NCBI RefSeq assembly: GCF_004769555.1
Contig: NZ_RQFY01000001.1
Location: 434,001-498,000, forward strand
Source of the DNA: Leptospira koniambonensis
GTDB taxonomy: Bacteria; Spirochaetota; Leptospiria; Leptospirales; Leptospiraceae
Length of the DNA: 64,000 nucleotides
Direction: 5' to 3'
The notes under the pieces are model-generated. The model was given only the letters and a program-made list of their open reading frames with translations. It did no database searches and had not been told where the DNA came from. The position numbers and the translations under genes are program-made. Positions 1-10,223 of this stretch are shown here, piece after piece (within the stretch, counting starts at the first letter, position 1; each line of letters starts with the position of its first letter).

Positions 1-810
1 GCGGCCCTTCTCTTTATTAAGTTTAGGATCGGAACCTTCTCCGCTTATATCCTTAGGTGATCCAAAAGAAGTAGCTTCCGGCTTAGTAAGCCATTTGGAA
101 ACTGATTCCTTGAATTCCATTCTGACTTCCCTTTCGGATTTATTCACCGTAAGGAAGCTATCCACACAGAACATAAGGATCAAGAAGCTAAAATGAGAAG
201 TATAAGGGATTCCAAGTAGATCACTCGCGACCAAAATGTCCGCGATCAAGCTCGCGAAAAATAGCACTAATCCGTAGAATAGGAAATGGTTCCTGAATCT
301 GTTCTTTCGGAACTGATTCATCACCTTTATCACTGTCCATATAATCATCATTATCCCGGAAAGGAAGATAAACTGCATGATTGTAGGCTGATCTGTTTCA
401 TAGATCACTATTCCCAAAGAAGGGAAATGTTTCGGATGAGCAACGCTCATTGTATAAGCGTTTGGATCCTGCAAGAGTATCCCTGCAAGGATCAAATACA
501 TGAACACGTATAGAAGAATGAAGTCTCTGCTAAAAAGTTTTTTATAATTATTTACGAAAAGCACGATAAACGATGCAAATATAGCCGCTATCGCATTCTC
601 CATTCTTTCCCAAATCAAAGCTTTTTCAGGATTATCTACATTGATTGTTTGGATAAAACAGAATAGATACCCGCCATATGCAACTTGCAATAATGCAAAA
701 TACAGAAGGTATGCTTGTTTCCGATTTCTAAAATATAAAACTAAATTATGAATCGTACGGTAGACTAGTACAGTCACCACCAAGTAACATGAAAGCTGGT
801 AATACGTCAT
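1..810 (-). CDS. 7TM sensor-like membrane protein (5' part, runs off left edge)
   Basis: An open frame with no stop begins at an ATG whose complement is at 808-810 and continues through position 1, giving at least 270 residues starting MTYYQLSCYLV. About seven hydrophobic segments are visible in the first 220 residues, followed by a charged cytoplasmic stretch (residues about 225-270, Lys/Glu/Ser rich). A 7TM input domain followed by a linker is the usual layout of Leptospira sensor kinases, cyclases or PP2C-type phosphatases, but the output domain lies outside the window, so the function is not assigned. No strong Shine-Dalgarno sequence precedes the start (AGTGGAT is the closest). Confidence 0.75.
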   Translation of the reverse strand, partial: MTYYQLSCYLVVTVLVYRTIHNLVLYFRNRKQAYLLYFALLQVAYGGYLFCFIQTINVDNPEKALIWERMENAIAAIFASFIVLFVNNYKKLFSRDFILLYVFMYLILAGILLQDPNAYTMSVAHPKHFPSLGIVIYETDQPTIMQFIFLSGIMMIIWTVIKVMNQFRKNRFRNHFLFYGLVLFFASLIADILVASDLLGIPYTSHFSFLILMFCVDSFLTVNKSEREVRMEFKESVSKWLTKPEATSFGSPKDISGEGSDPKLNKEKGR

Positions 811-1056
811 ATCCACTTTTCGTTTCCTATCTTATTCGGATTCCTGCAACCCATTTATGAAAACGGGACAAAAAATGTGACTAAATGCTCACTATTTTTA
901 AAAGCAAGTATTTGAATAAGTTTCCTTTTCATTTTTATAAAATTATCGAGCACGTTCTAACGATCGTTATGAAATAACGAATGATGTTCGATAGTAATTC
1001 GAACAAAAACTTTTGCGAAACTGTAGCAAAAGAAAATCAAAACTGCATAATATAAC

Positions 1057-1074
1057 TGAGTGAGTCTTCACTCA
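1057..1074. promoter_or_regulatory. Operator-like dyad TGAGTGA-N4-TCACTCA
   Basis: A perfect 7-bp inverted repeat with a 4-bp spacer. The size fits a TetR/MarR-type operator. It lies about 250 bp upstream of the left-edge gene. No cognate regulator gene is adjacent, so the role is inferred only from symmetry. Confidence 0.3.
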
Positions 1075-1111
1075 TAAGCTTTTTCTAATTTAGTTATCCA
1101 ACAAGTTCCTT

Positions 1112-1146
1112 AAAAAAAAACCGAAAGGGTTTTTTACCCTTTCGGT
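1112..1146 (-). terminator. Intrinsic terminator of the lipoprotein pair
   Basis: ACCGAAAGGG and CCCTTTCGGT form a perfect 10-bp stem around a 7-nt loop. Read on the minus strand it is followed by a run of T (A run on the plus strand at 1112-1120). It sits about 40 bp after the stop of the minus-strand gene ending at 1185. Confidence 0.85.
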
Positions 1147-1184
1147 CATTTCGAAATCTAATTTTTCGAAATAGCTAGGAGTGT

Positions 1185-4100
1185 TTAAGGGCAGACAATC
1201 AGAGATGCAGGATCTGTTACAGCTTGTCCTACAAATCTCATTCCTCCTAACAGATACGGATCTGCAACTTGAGGAGAATTCAAGGTGAAGAATTGTACCT
1301 TATCACTCTTCGCACTGATCGCACAGGATTGAGTTCCTGCAGGGTTGATCAATTTAGGGAAAGTGATGTCTGGAGGCATTGGTATTTCTTTCATAATACT
1401 GTTTACCATTGGGATCACCAAGGTGGTGACTAACGGAGAGATTACTGATTTAATACCATCAGGGTCCAAACCGAATGGATTGTAAGTTTGTCCTTCTAAA
1501 ACTTCTACAGAGTAATCCAAGTTATTGATTGGATCTAAGATCACCTGAAGCGCATTCAAATTAGCAAATGCAGGGTTATTAGTAGGGTTAGAGAACATTT
1601 TGAAACGGAAGTCTGCATCCGCAGCAAAACTGATCCTAACTGTTCCCAAAGTTTGTTGGTAACCATTCGCTCTTGTATCTGCTTGGCATTCTGTTAGTTC
1701 TTCATCCACAAGACCTGTGCAAGAAGTTGGCTTCTTAGCAATGATCTGTAATTGCATTTCAGTAAAATACAATCTCATCTTAGGTATTCCAGCGGAAGTC
1801 ATAGGTTTAAACTTCACGTTAGGAGCATGAATTGGAGACATCACCATATCGATATCATCAAAAGATTTTACTGGAGGTGCAATCGCGTTAGAACCATTCA
1901 GACCTTGCAATTTGTTTCTTCCTGGCACAAGGATTGTAACCAAAGGAGAAGCTTTTAAGAAGGAAGTTGTCAGCGCGAATAGAGGATCCGCACCTGCGAA
2001 AGCGTTCATTCCATCGATGAATGCCTTATTCAGAACGATATCTAGTCCCCTTCTCTGCCATAAATGGAATGCAGCCTGAGAAATTGTATCAGTATGCATA
2101 GAGATCAAGAATCCAGGATTAGCTGCGGACTGGCTGAACTGATAAGTAGAAGGAGGTGGATTCGCAGCAGTCCAAGTCCTGGTGGTAACCATTCCAGTTT
2201 TTCCAGATTGGGTTCTTAGTCCAGCTGGAGGATTATAACCGCTTGTGAACGCAAAGTCCAAAGAAGTCACAAGACCTTTATTGGTTCCATCATGTTTGAT
2301 CGCCGCATCTGTATTCAGTTTAAACTTCACTGTTAATGGGAAGTTTCCAAGAGGTGCAGGAAGGTAACTTGGTAAAGTAATGGTTACTCCAGTATCTCTT
2401 AAGTCAGCAATCACTGAGTTCAGAACGTTCGGAGCGATCCTTTGCACGATATCTCTGAGCATATACTGTGTGATGATCTGTTTTACTTGATCCACAGTCA
2501 GGTTCGCCATATTGCTCAACTCTTCTCTACCTACGAGAGCTTCGATGATAGTGTTAAAACCTTCACTACCATGAATATAAGTCATTGGAGCCGTATACAT
2601 GAAGTCAGAAGTATCTTCTCCAGGATATAAACCTGCTAAAGACATATGTAACGGGTTTGCCCATGGACGAATGAAGAAGTTATTCGAATTAGAGAGTATC
2701 TGTGCAATGCTAGGATTATCAGGGAAATAATCATCATTAACAGTGAATGGAGTTTTAACGGTCATATTGATCAAACCGTCAGAAGTCACAGTCATGTTGT
2801 TACGAGTACGAGCTAAAGCCAAACGAGGTTTTGAAAGTTTTACGTCGTTCCAATCGTAACCTGCTGGATTTAAAGTTCCTTCTACTGCAGGATCCCAGTT
2901 CAACTTAGCAGTTGTTCTGAACACTAGTAGAGCTCCAGGCCCGTTAAATGCCCCATACCAGTCTTCAAAACGAGAGACTACTAAGAGATCCACTTCAGTG
3001 TATCTGGATTTTAGATCTAGACCTAGTCCAGGATTAACTGCACCAGAACCAGGGTTAACTTTTAAGTCAGCAACAACGTTTCCTAATTGGGTTCCGGTTC
3101 CTGCAGAACAACCATGAGTTGCATTATTGGATCCACAACGAACGAACTTAGGAAGTCTCATATCCGTTACATAAACGTCCAATGTAATCGCAGCACTTCC
3201 GTCTGCAATTCCACCAGAAGCTACATTTAAGATAGCGCTGTATTTAGAGAATGGTCCCGGAGCGATTTTTTCGATATGATAAGAATCGAAGAAACATGCT
3301 GGGAATGCACAATCCAATAAGTCTTTTCCCGCTGATGTGATATCTCCATCTGGTCTACCAAATGCAGAGAATACTGTAGAAGTATACCCATTGCTTTTAT
3401 AAGATTTCGCGTCGGTAGGATAATGGCAAAGACTCCAAGCTGCCTCACCCCAATGGAATAGATTTTTACAAGCCTGAGGGTAATTCGCGTTATTCTGGTT
3501 TTGACCACAATTATTATTATTATAAATAGTCCACCATTGGTCTCTATCTATCCCATTTCTCTCTTTAGGGTGATAAGGAGGTCCGTTATCCGTAACACAG
3601 TCTGGGTGTCTTACCCAACAATATCCTCTTCCCGCACCGCCAGATTTAGCTCCAAATACTGGGATATAATCGAAATCTTTAAATGCAGCTTCGTTTGCGT
3701 TACCGGACATCTTACCGTCTTGTCTCATACAAGCTTCGCCGATTGTCCAAGCTCCGTTCTCAAAGAATTTTTTCTTAGGAAAGTCAGGCATTCCCAATAA
3801 GAATTCTTGGAAAGTACGAGGTACTCCGGTTGCATCTTTTACTTTGAATGCGCCTGTAGTATATTTCTGGATGGCTTTTCCTAAGAACGGAAGCATTTGG
3901 GCTTCGTCCATCACACCGTTTGCCACGTAAGGAAGAACACCATTCGCGTTCTCCAATCTACCGTAGTTAAAGCTGAAATACTTACGGAAAGTTTTTCCGT
4001 TAGTAGTAGCGATCTCATAATAGTAGGTATTCCCACCAACAGTTGGAGGGACTTGAGAAGTACTTAAATTCAAAGAAATAGTAGCACTCATAGAACAAGG

Positions 4101-4856
4101 AGGAGTTGTACAAATATCTTGAGAAGTGTTAGAACCAATCTTTTTCAAAAGAACGGATTGGATATAATTCTCTCCCACTACAGGACTTGAATATGTGGAG
4201 GCCAATGTTAAAGCTGCGGACTGGTCGAATGTCATATCATTCGTTCCATTCAGAGTGTATTGGCTTCCTTGGGTGATCTTATTTGTAAGACTGTAATCCA
4301 ATCCGGTTCTGAAGGTGACCGTATAATTTTCTAGGTTAGCCCCGCCTATTGTGGCTGCATTCGGATTAATTGTAAGAGTATAAGTCTCAGCAGGTTTTAA
4401 CTCTCTATACGGATTAAAACGAAGTTTCTGACCACTCATCCAGTAGAATTCTCCACCAGGAGTCGGCCCAATTAGATTTCCACTAGCTCCAGTGATTGTA
4501 AAGTTTGGCTCTACAGTAGTCTTATTCATTGGGTGAGAAAACCGGATCTCTAACTCTTTGTATCTGTCCACGTTTTCAGTAGAGTTAATGAATAAGGTAG
4601 CCTGAGGATTGGTGGAACCAAAATCTACAGGTAGAACTGCAGTATCGTTATCCACACTGTTATATGGAGGTTGCAGATTCGGATTCGCTCCGAATATTCT
4701 TCCTCCTGAAAAGAATCCCAGGTCGAAAACATCCGACATTGCAAATCCTTTCATTTTTTCAGGGCTACATCCTAAGATGCCCGCCCATAAAAGTGAAAGT
4801 ATCGCGAGTTTGATTCCTTTATCGACATTAGAAACTTTTTTATTTTTCAGATCCAT
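1185..4856 (-). CDS. Large lipoprotein with one SbsA-type Ig-like domain
   Basis: About 1223 residues. The N-terminus has a basic stretch, a hydrophobic core and the lipobox-like sequence WAGILGC, so it is probably an exported lipoprotein. Roughly 60 residues after the Cys begins an SbsA/Big_5-like Ig domain (motifs RFSHPMNKTTVEPNF and FNPYRELKPAETYTLTI), which occurs in envelope proteins. A Cys- and Asn-rich central segment follows; the remainder is unrecognised. The start at 4856 is chosen because GAGGG lies 6 nt upstream and the resulting signal peptide has normal length; ATG 4898 (GGTGA, 5 nt) and GTG 4907 are in-frame alternatives, and the latter overlaps the upstream stop. The gene forms an operon with the upstream lipoprotein gene. 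Function unknown. Confidence 0.85.
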   Translation of the reverse strand: MDLKNKKVSNVDKGIKLAILSLLWAGILGCSPEKMKGFAMSDVFDLGFFSGGRIFGANPNLQPPYNSVDNDTAVLPVDFGSTNPQATLFINSTENVDRYKELEIRFSHPMNKTTVEPNFTITGASGNLIGPTPGGEFYWMSGQKLRFNPYRELKPAETYTLTINPNAATIGGANLENYTVTFRTGLDYSLTNKITQGSQYTLNGTNDMTFDQSAALTLASTYSSPVVGENYIQSVLLKKIGSNTSQDICTTPPCSMSATISLNLSTSQVPPTVGGNTYYYEIATTNGKTFRKYFSFNYGRLENANGVLPYVANGVMDEAQMLPFLGKAIQKYTTGAFKVKDATGVPRTFQEFLLGMPDFPKKKFFENGAWTIGEACMRQDGKMSGNANEAAFKDFDYIPVFGAKSGGAGRGYCWVRHPDCVTDNGPPYHPKERNGIDRDQWWTIYNNNNCGQNQNNANYPQACKNLFHWGEAAWSLCHYPTDAKSYKSNGYTSTVFSAFGRPDGDITSAGKDLLDCAFPACFFDSYHIEKIAPGPFSKYSAILNVASGGIADGSAAITLDVYVTDMRLPKFVRCGSNNATHGCSAGTGTQLGNVVADLKVNPGSGAVNPGLGLDLKSRYTEVDLLVVSRFEDWYGAFNGPGALLVFRTTAKLNWDPAVEGTLNPAGYDWNDVKLSKPRLALARTRNNMTVTSDGLINMTVKTPFTVNDDYFPDNPSIAQILSNSNNFFIRPWANPLHMSLAGLYPGEDTSDFMYTAPMTYIHGSEGFNTIIEALVGREELSNMANLTVDQVKQIITQYMLRDIVQRIAPNVLNSVIADLRDTGVTITLPSYLPAPLGNFPLTVKFKLNTDAAIKHDGTNKGLVTSLDFAFTSGYNPPAGLRTQSGKTGMVTTRTWTAANPPPSTYQFSQSAANPGFLISMHTDTISQAAFHLWQRRGLDIVLNKAFIDGMNAFAGADPLFALTTSFLKASPLVTILVPGRNKLQGLNGSNAIAPPVKSFDDIDMVMSPIHAPNVKFKPMTSAGIPKMRLYFTEMQLQIIAKKPTSCTGLVDEELTECQADTRANGYQQTLGTVRISFAADADFRFKMFSNPTNNPAFANLNALQVILDPINNLDYSVEVLEGQTYNPFGLDPDGIKSVISPLVTTLVIPMVNSIMKEIPMPPDITFPKLINPAGTQSCAISAKSDKVQFFTLNSPQVADPYLLGGMRFVGQAVTDPASLIVCP

Positions 4857-4903
4857 TTCCAGCCCTCGACTTATTTTTCCCAAAAAAATTCTCTTCATTA
4901 TTC

Positions 4904-7900
4904 TCACCGGGTGAATACCGTAACGAACCTATCCCAATAGGTGTCCGAGTTTTCATCTTCGTTAAATCTGTCATAGAATACGAATCCATCCGGGAATTGT
5001 TTTTTACCCGTAGAAGTAAGATCCGCAAAAATACCCATCAACACTCCTGCCGTATAGATCAGTGAGCTTTGGTCTTCTCTTTGTGTTTGTATCATATCCG
5101 ACACCAAAAGTTTTTTAGCGTCTTTGAATATTGATTTGAGTGAATAAGGACTTCTCATATCCGCTTCTAAGTAAGAATAGAATTCTCCCGTCTTAACTAT
5201 ACCCATCAACACTCCCACGGTGCTTCTTCCGTAAGGAGCGGAGACTTGTGCTAAGTCGGCCGTATCTACACTTAATAAATTCGTAATTAAATAATCCTGG
5301 GTGCTGGTATTATCACGAGTGAGTCCCCCAAGAAGATCCACTATCCCAGTCAACTGAACGTTTGTAGGAATATTATCTATGATCATATCCATAGAGAAAT
5401 CCAAAGTTGGGATCAGACTATAAACAGAATCAGGATCGAAATAATCTCTGAGACGAACTGCCCAGTTCCCTAACCTGTCCCATTCAGGATCATAAATATT
5501 CGCAACACGAGAGTCAGGGAATGCAGCGAGCATATCTCTAACTTCTCCCAGGTAAGCTTCTAAGTTAAATTGAACTGCTGTTGGACTTTCATTCGCGAGT
5601 TTTATCTCTCCGATCAGGTCCGCAATCGATTGGAATGTTAGAAGTGCTCCACTTGCTCTTTCAGGTTTTCCCATCTCTGCAAGCATTTGTACGAATGTGG
5701 AAAGAAGGTCAGTTCTGGACATTAGATTCAGTAGTCCGTCTTGGTATCTTCTTTCGTTTTCCGCTAAGATAGAAAGTGGAGAACGTACTGGTTTACTGGA
5801 AACAGGATCCAAGTATCTGAAGAAATATTCCCCTTCAGTTGCAGAGTTACTTCTTACACTTGAATCAGAGTTTACGATCTTAACAACATCGATCGTTCTT
5901 CCACCACTATTAGGTTCTGGATCGGTGATCCTTGCAAGAAGAGGTCTTGTTAATGCTGCACTCAGTCCAGTCAAGATCTGGAATGGGTTTTTGTTCAAAC
6001 CTGGATTTGCTTGGTCGTCCAAGGTCCATGCAAGAGAAAGTATCAAAGGAAGAAGTCTATTTCTCTGTCCCCAAGCTTCCTCGACAGATTTTCCGTAAGA
6101 AACATTCGCACCAGAAGGAAGAACCTTATCAGGAGTTAAGAAAGAAAGTCTTTCCATCACCGCAAAGTTAGCTGCGATTACTTGAGGAATTACTCCATAA
6201 GAATTTTCAGGATCAGGATAGAAGATACTATAAACAGAAGCATCTCCCAAACTATTGAAGGTCAAGGAGCTTGCGCCGCTCGTTCCATAATCCCAAGCTT
6301 CCAGATAGAACATACTGTCGCCAGGAATATCAGAATAATTCTCTTGAAGGATAGGAACTCCAGGTTGTCTGAAATTCGGCTGAGTAGAACTTGCACATCC
6401 TGGCTTTAAGAAAGTATTTTTAATTTTCCAGATCGCATTGATACGATCTGCACATGTAGATCCGTCTTGTAAAACTGGTCTTGCGTTCATCAAACCAGTC
6501 ATACCGTTAGCGATCAGGGTAACAAATGCAGCCATTTTGTATGGAACTCCCGCACCCAAAGAAGCGCGAAGTGGGATCACAGCCACCATACGTTTTTCAT
6601 GAAGAAGCCACTGGAAGTTCTTATAAAGCGCTTCCTCGTCTGTATTCACTGCTCTTTCAGTAGTATTGTCTTTTGGAATTTCCCAAACAGGGATACTCCA
6701 ACCTTTTGCTCCGGAAGCGTTTGCTCCTGCTGCTACTGGAGTGAAAGAATTATTTGCTACAACTGCATTTGTTTCTCTTCCGCCTGGACCAACCCATTTA
6801 CAGATTGTTCCACCGCTACAAGAACCACTGGCAGTATTTGAAACCTTTACTCTATATTCCGAAGTATTCCAAGATTCTTTATAGATCAGGTCTACACCGT
6901 TCGAATCTCTATATAGTTTTCCATCCAGAGTCAGAACATTTCCGTTAGAATCTACGCGGTTCTTATTATAATAAGGCCCGCCGCCTGAAATCAGAACTGT
7001 GCGGATCAATTTCATAATGAATGGAATTGTTTTAGTATAAACAGTGTCGTTTGCTGCTGGGATAATAGTTGGATCTGGAGCTTCCAACAGAGTTAAAGTT
7101 GGAGTATTGATCCCTATAGAAAGTGCAGTCGGAGTGGTTGCATCCGCATTCTTAAACACGGCAGCGTCTGCAGAACTTTGGTTCATGAAAGCTTTGATAC
7201 CGATATTACCGGTCATCGCAGATTTCATAGAATAGATACTGTCTCCTACAGTAAGAACACCGCCAGTCATAGGACCGCCGTTTCCTGAACCGTTAGGCTC
7301 AAGTCTCATCATAGAAGTATCTGCAGGATTTTCCCAACGGAATCCATAAGTGTCGGATAAAGTCAGGATGAACATTAAGGATTCTAATGCAGTAATTGGG
7401 CTACTAGTGATATTCGCAGGATCAGCTCTATCTAAGCCAGAAGCATCCATACGAATTAACTCGCGAAGAGAGTGATCCACACCAGTTATTCCAGACGCGA
7501 AGTCAAACTTGGCGAAATTTTTAGCCATCTCCAAGGAAAGAATAACGTTCGGATCGGAAGTATAATTTCCTCCTCTTCCAAGCATTGGCCTCAGATAGCG
7601 GAAAGATTCACTAAGAACGGTAGCAAATTCAGTAGGATAAGTAGCATCTCTATAATCAGCAAAGGCTGGATCAGAATAAACAGAACCGCCCGCAGTATAA
7701 AATTTTTCTAAATTAACTACCAGGTTTTTCAGAACTGTCTCAGAAGATTTTGCATCGCTGAATCCTGCCCTTTGTCGGAAGGATTTTCCCAAGGCTCCTA
7801 TCATCTGGATCAATTTTTCTTTCATAACTCTATCAGAAATGAGAGAAGGATCTACCATCCCTTGTAAAAGACCGGTGATCGCTTGTTTTGCATTTGCGTT

Positions 7901-8485
7901 TCGGTTGATTGCCTTATCCAGCACATCTTCCAATTCTACAAAAAGGATACGAATTTCAGGATCTTTTAATACTGCAGAAACCTCTTTAAACTTGGTTTCC
8001 ATAGTTTCTTTAGAATAATTTGTGTACATGTACTTCAAAGCAGTTTGGCTAAGAGGCGCCATATTACGAAGTACAGGTCTACGATACGTGCGTAAGGATT
8101 CTAACCATGGCTGGAGAACATCGAATGCGTTATTTGGAGCCTTCTCTATACGATCCAAAAGAGAATGAACTCTAAGAAGAGACTGACGCACATGAGCTTC
8201 CGGTTTTAGCAGAAGATCACCGGAAACTCTTAAGAAACCCACGATATCCTCTCTATAAGGAATAGTCATGGATGACTCTAATTTAAGATTAAAATTAATA
8301 GGTTCTAAACTTTGGAAACCTGATTTGATAGAAGGATAATCATCGAACAAATTAAAAAGGCGAATTCCTTTATAATCGATATTATCGTAAAAAGTATCCG
8401 CGCTTGATTTATCCCCGCCTGCCTGACAGCCCATCCCCAGAGCCAAACATAGCGAGAAAAGAATGTGTGCTTTCTTTATATTCAT
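4904..8485 (-). CDS. Large hypothetical lipoprotein
   Basis: 1193 residues. The start MNIKKAHILFSLCLALGMGC gives a short basic n-region, a hydrophobic core and a lipobox ending at Cys20, typical of a Leptospira lipoprotein. No known domain is recognised; the sequence is rich in helices and in Asn, Ser and Asp, with no catalytic motif. It is the first gene of a two-gene operon: its stop overlaps the possible GTG start of the next gene (GTGA overlap), and the downstream product is also a lipoprotein of about 1200 residues, so the two may form a surface or periplasmic complex. That partnership is inference. Confidence 0.85.
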   Translation of the reverse strand: MNIKKAHILFSLCLALGMGCQAGGDKSSADTFYDNIDYKGIRLFNLFDDYPSIKSGFQSLEPINFNLKLESSMTIPYREDIVGFLRVSGDLLLKPEAHVRQSLLRVHSLLDRIEKAPNNAFDVLQPWLESLRTYRRPVLRNMAPLSQTALKYMYTNYSKETMETKFKEVSAVLKDPEIRILFVELEDVLDKAINRNANAKQAITGLLQGMVDPSLISDRVMKEKLIQMIGALGKSFRQRAGFSDAKSSETVLKNLVVNLEKFYTAGGSVYSDPAFADYRDATYPTEFATVLSESFRYLRPMLGRGGNYTSDPNVILSLEMAKNFAKFDFASGITGVDHSLRELIRMDASGLDRADPANITSSPITALESLMFILTLSDTYGFRWENPADTSMMRLEPNGSGNGGPMTGGVLTVGDSIYSMKSAMTGNIGIKAFMNQSSADAAVFKNADATTPTALSIGINTPTLTLLEAPDPTIIPAANDTVYTKTIPFIMKLIRTVLISGGGPYYNKNRVDSNGNVLTLDGKLYRDSNGVDLIYKESWNTSEYRVKVSNTASGSCSGGTICKWVGPGGRETNAVVANNSFTPVAAGANASGAKGWSIPVWEIPKDNTTERAVNTDEEALYKNFQWLLHEKRMVAVIPLRASLGAGVPYKMAAFVTLIANGMTGLMNARPVLQDGSTCADRINAIWKIKNTFLKPGCASSTQPNFRQPGVPILQENYSDIPGDSMFYLEAWDYGTSGASSLTFNSLGDASVYSIFYPDPENSYGVIPQVIAANFAVMERLSFLTPDKVLPSGANVSYGKSVEEAWGQRNRLLPLILSLAWTLDDQANPGLNKNPFQILTGLSAALTRPLLARITDPEPNSGGRTIDVVKIVNSDSSVRSNSATEGEYFFRYLDPVSSKPVRSPLSILAENERRYQDGLLNLMSRTDLLSTFVQMLAEMGKPERASGALLTFQSIADLIGEIKLANESPTAVQFNLEAYLGEVRDMLAAFPDSRVANIYDPEWDRLGNWAVRLRDYFDPDSVYSLIPTLDFSMDMIIDNIPTNVQLTGIVDLLGGLTRDNTSTQDYLITNLLSVDTADLAQVSAPYGRSTVGVLMGIVKTGEFYSYLEADMRSPYSLKSIFKDAKKLLVSDMIQTQREDQSSLIYTAGVLMGIFADLTSTGKKQFPDGFVFYDRFNEDENSDTYWDRFVTVFTR

Positions 8486-8642
8486 ATCTATTAGCTTATC
8501 CTAACAGTTTCTTTCCAAGTGTGGACAGCATAGCGATCGCTACATAAAGCGGGCTTATATCAGGCTTATATTTCCGGCGCATTTGAAAAAAAATAAGCGA
8601 GACTCTATAAAAAGTTTCCGGCTGATTTTGGGTTCTTTTTAA

Positions 8643-8704
8643 AATAACAATCGTTATTCAATATAAGACTTTTCGATTGAAGGTCTCAATCTATCTTTTG
8701 AGAC
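8643..8704. promoter_or_regulatory. Two inverted repeats in the divergent intergenic region
   Basis: AATAAC-AATC-GTTATT (8643-8658) and GTCTCAA-N8-TTGAGAC (8683-8704) lie between the lipoprotein operon and the AraC-type gene. On the minus strand TTGAGA-N18-TATATT overlaps them and could be the lipoprotein operon promoter. Symmetry and position suggest regulator binding; no direct proof. Confidence 0.3.
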
Positions 8705-8923
8705 TTCGATTTTGTCCATTCGAATTAAAACTATATTACAAAAAACGAAACTACCCTTCTATCCCTTGTGAGATGGATTAAAAAGAACGATCGTTTTATA
8801 AAATTTATTCTAGATTTCGTTCTAACTTGTAGAAGGTACTACAAAATCAACCTCAGTCAGAACGACTCCAAATCGCTCAGGGAATTCTTGACAACTTGCT
8901 CAGTTTTTTTCATTCTCCCTGCC

Positions 8924-10066
8924 ATGCCTCCAGACGTAATGGGAAGTCATAGTTACTACAATTCAGGGATTTGGTTCCAGGTCCTTTGGGCAATCACCCA
9001 ATTCGGGACTGCACTCGGAATTCTAATGTCCCTCGGACAGCTTGTTATGGAGAATAAGTCGGCTCTAAACAGGCTTTTGGCCTTGATTTTCCTGATTTTG
9101 GGTCTGCTACAGGGTAGCTTTCTACTATTAGTTTCAGGTTTATACATAGAATTTCCCAGAATTTCTCTTATCCAATTCCCACTTATCGCATCGGTTGGCC
9201 CTATTCTATTCGGAATTCATAGTGTAAGCCAGGACAGAGAGTCAGATGAAATCTCCTACTTAGGATTCGCAAAGAAACATCTGATCCTTCCTGGTCTTGT
9301 TTGGGTGGTATATTTCCTGGCAGTGTTCCTTCTTCCCCAAGAATGGATCTTAGAAAAGATCTCTATTTTTTTAAGAGAAACTGGTTGGAATGAGGGGGAG
9401 ATCTTACTTTCTTCTCCCATATTAATCCTGATTTTTTATATTTTACTCATCCTAAAAGGAAGTTCTGACCTACTACGGTGGGAGATCCTACAAGAAGAAT
9501 GGACCGCGAGGATTCTCGCATTCATGGTAATTTCTACATTCGTGAATCTTGGATTCGGTGCAGTTTATTTATCCAGTAAGTCGCCTATCTTTCTTCTAGC
9601 ATGTTCAGCGATGATGGGGATAAGTCTTTGTCTCGCCTACCTGATCGGGCATAAGCGGCCTGCATTCTTTCAAGTTCTTCAAGAAGTAAGCCAGGCCACC
9701 AGGCAAAAATATGAGCGTTCCCTACTTACCGGAGTGAACAGAAATGCGCTTAGAGACAGCCTTATCCAACTCATGGAAAAAGAAAAATTATATAGAGATG
9801 AGAAGTTGGGACTCGCAGATCTTGCAGACGAACTTGCGCTTTCTACCCACCAGGTCTCCGAATTGATCAATCAGGAGCTTGGAAAAAATTTCTCCGCATT
9901 TGTGAATGATTATAGGATCAAAGAAGCATGCGAACTTCTACAAAAAGAACCAGACAGATCTATCTTGGATATAGCATTCGAAGTTGGATTCGCTACCAAG
10001 TCCTCATTTCATAGGGCGTTCCAAAAGTATACAGGCAAAACTCCTTCCGAATTCAGAGGAAGTTAA
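8924..10066 (+). CDS. AraC-family regulator with N-terminal membrane domain
   Basis: The C-terminal ~100 residues form an AraC double helix-turn-helix (LADLADELALSTHQVSELIN and ILDIAFEVGFATKSSFHRAF, ending KTPSEFRGS). The N-terminal ~250 residues contain about seven or eight hydrophobic helices, so this is a membrane-tethered regulator, a common type in Leptospira. The start is uncertain: the frame is open from GTG 8768, but the residues before 8924 look non-coding and lack a Shine-Dalgarno sequence; ATG 8924 and ATG 8939 are the better choices. A TTGACA hexamer at 8888-8893 lies just upstream of ATG 8924, but its -10 (CATTCT) is weak. It lies directly upstream of the fatty acid desaturase gene in the same orientation and may control it. 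Confidence 0.85.
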   Translation: MPPDVMGSHSYYNSGIWFQVLWAITQFGTALGILMSLGQLVMENKSALNRLLALIFLILGLLQGSFLLLVSGLYIEFPRISLIQFPLIASVGPILFGIHSVSQDRESDEISYLGFAKKHLILPGLVWVVYFLAVFLLPQEWILEKISIFLRETGWNEGEILLSSPILILIFYILLILKGSSDLLRWEILQEEWTARILAFMVISTFVNLGFGAVYLSSKSPIFLLACSAMMGISLCLAYLIGHKRPAFFQVLQEVSQATRQKYERSLLTGVNRNALRDSLIQLMEKEKLYRDEKLGLADLADELALSTHQVSELINQELGKNFSAFVNDYRIKEACELLQKEPDRSILDIAFEVGFATKSSFHRAFQKYTGKTPSEFRGS

Positions 10067-10125
10067 TCAATTTGGCTCCAAACTAATCGTGCGCTCTTAA
10101 AAAAAGTTAGTAAAAATTTATAGAT

Positions 10126-10141
10126 TGGGACCAAATTCCCA
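10126..10141. promoter_or_regulatory. Dyad TGGGA-N6-TCCCA upstream of the desaturase
   Basis: A perfect 5-bp inverted repeat containing CCAAAT in the spacer lies about 85 bp before the desaturase start. A second small dyad, TTTGG-CT-CCAAA (10071-10082), lies nearby. These could be operator sites for control of desaturase expression; the evidence is symmetry only. Confidence 0.25.
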
Positions 10142-10223
10142 GTTGCATTCGATCAATTGAGACGACTGTTTTCAAAAATTTCCGTAAGATATGGATAACC
10201 GAAAACAAAAACGGAGGAAACCG

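Larger units (their letters stand above)
811..1184. other. 374-bp intergenic region with several inverted repeats
   Basis: No gene is seen. The region is AT-rich and holds several dyads: TAACGATCGTTA (958-969), CGTTAT/ATAACG around 964-979, and TGAGTGA-GTCT-TCACTCA (1057-1074), plus the terminator of the downstream minus-strand gene near 1112-1146. It is the upstream region of the left-edge gene, so the dyads may be regulator sites. Confidence 0.5.
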
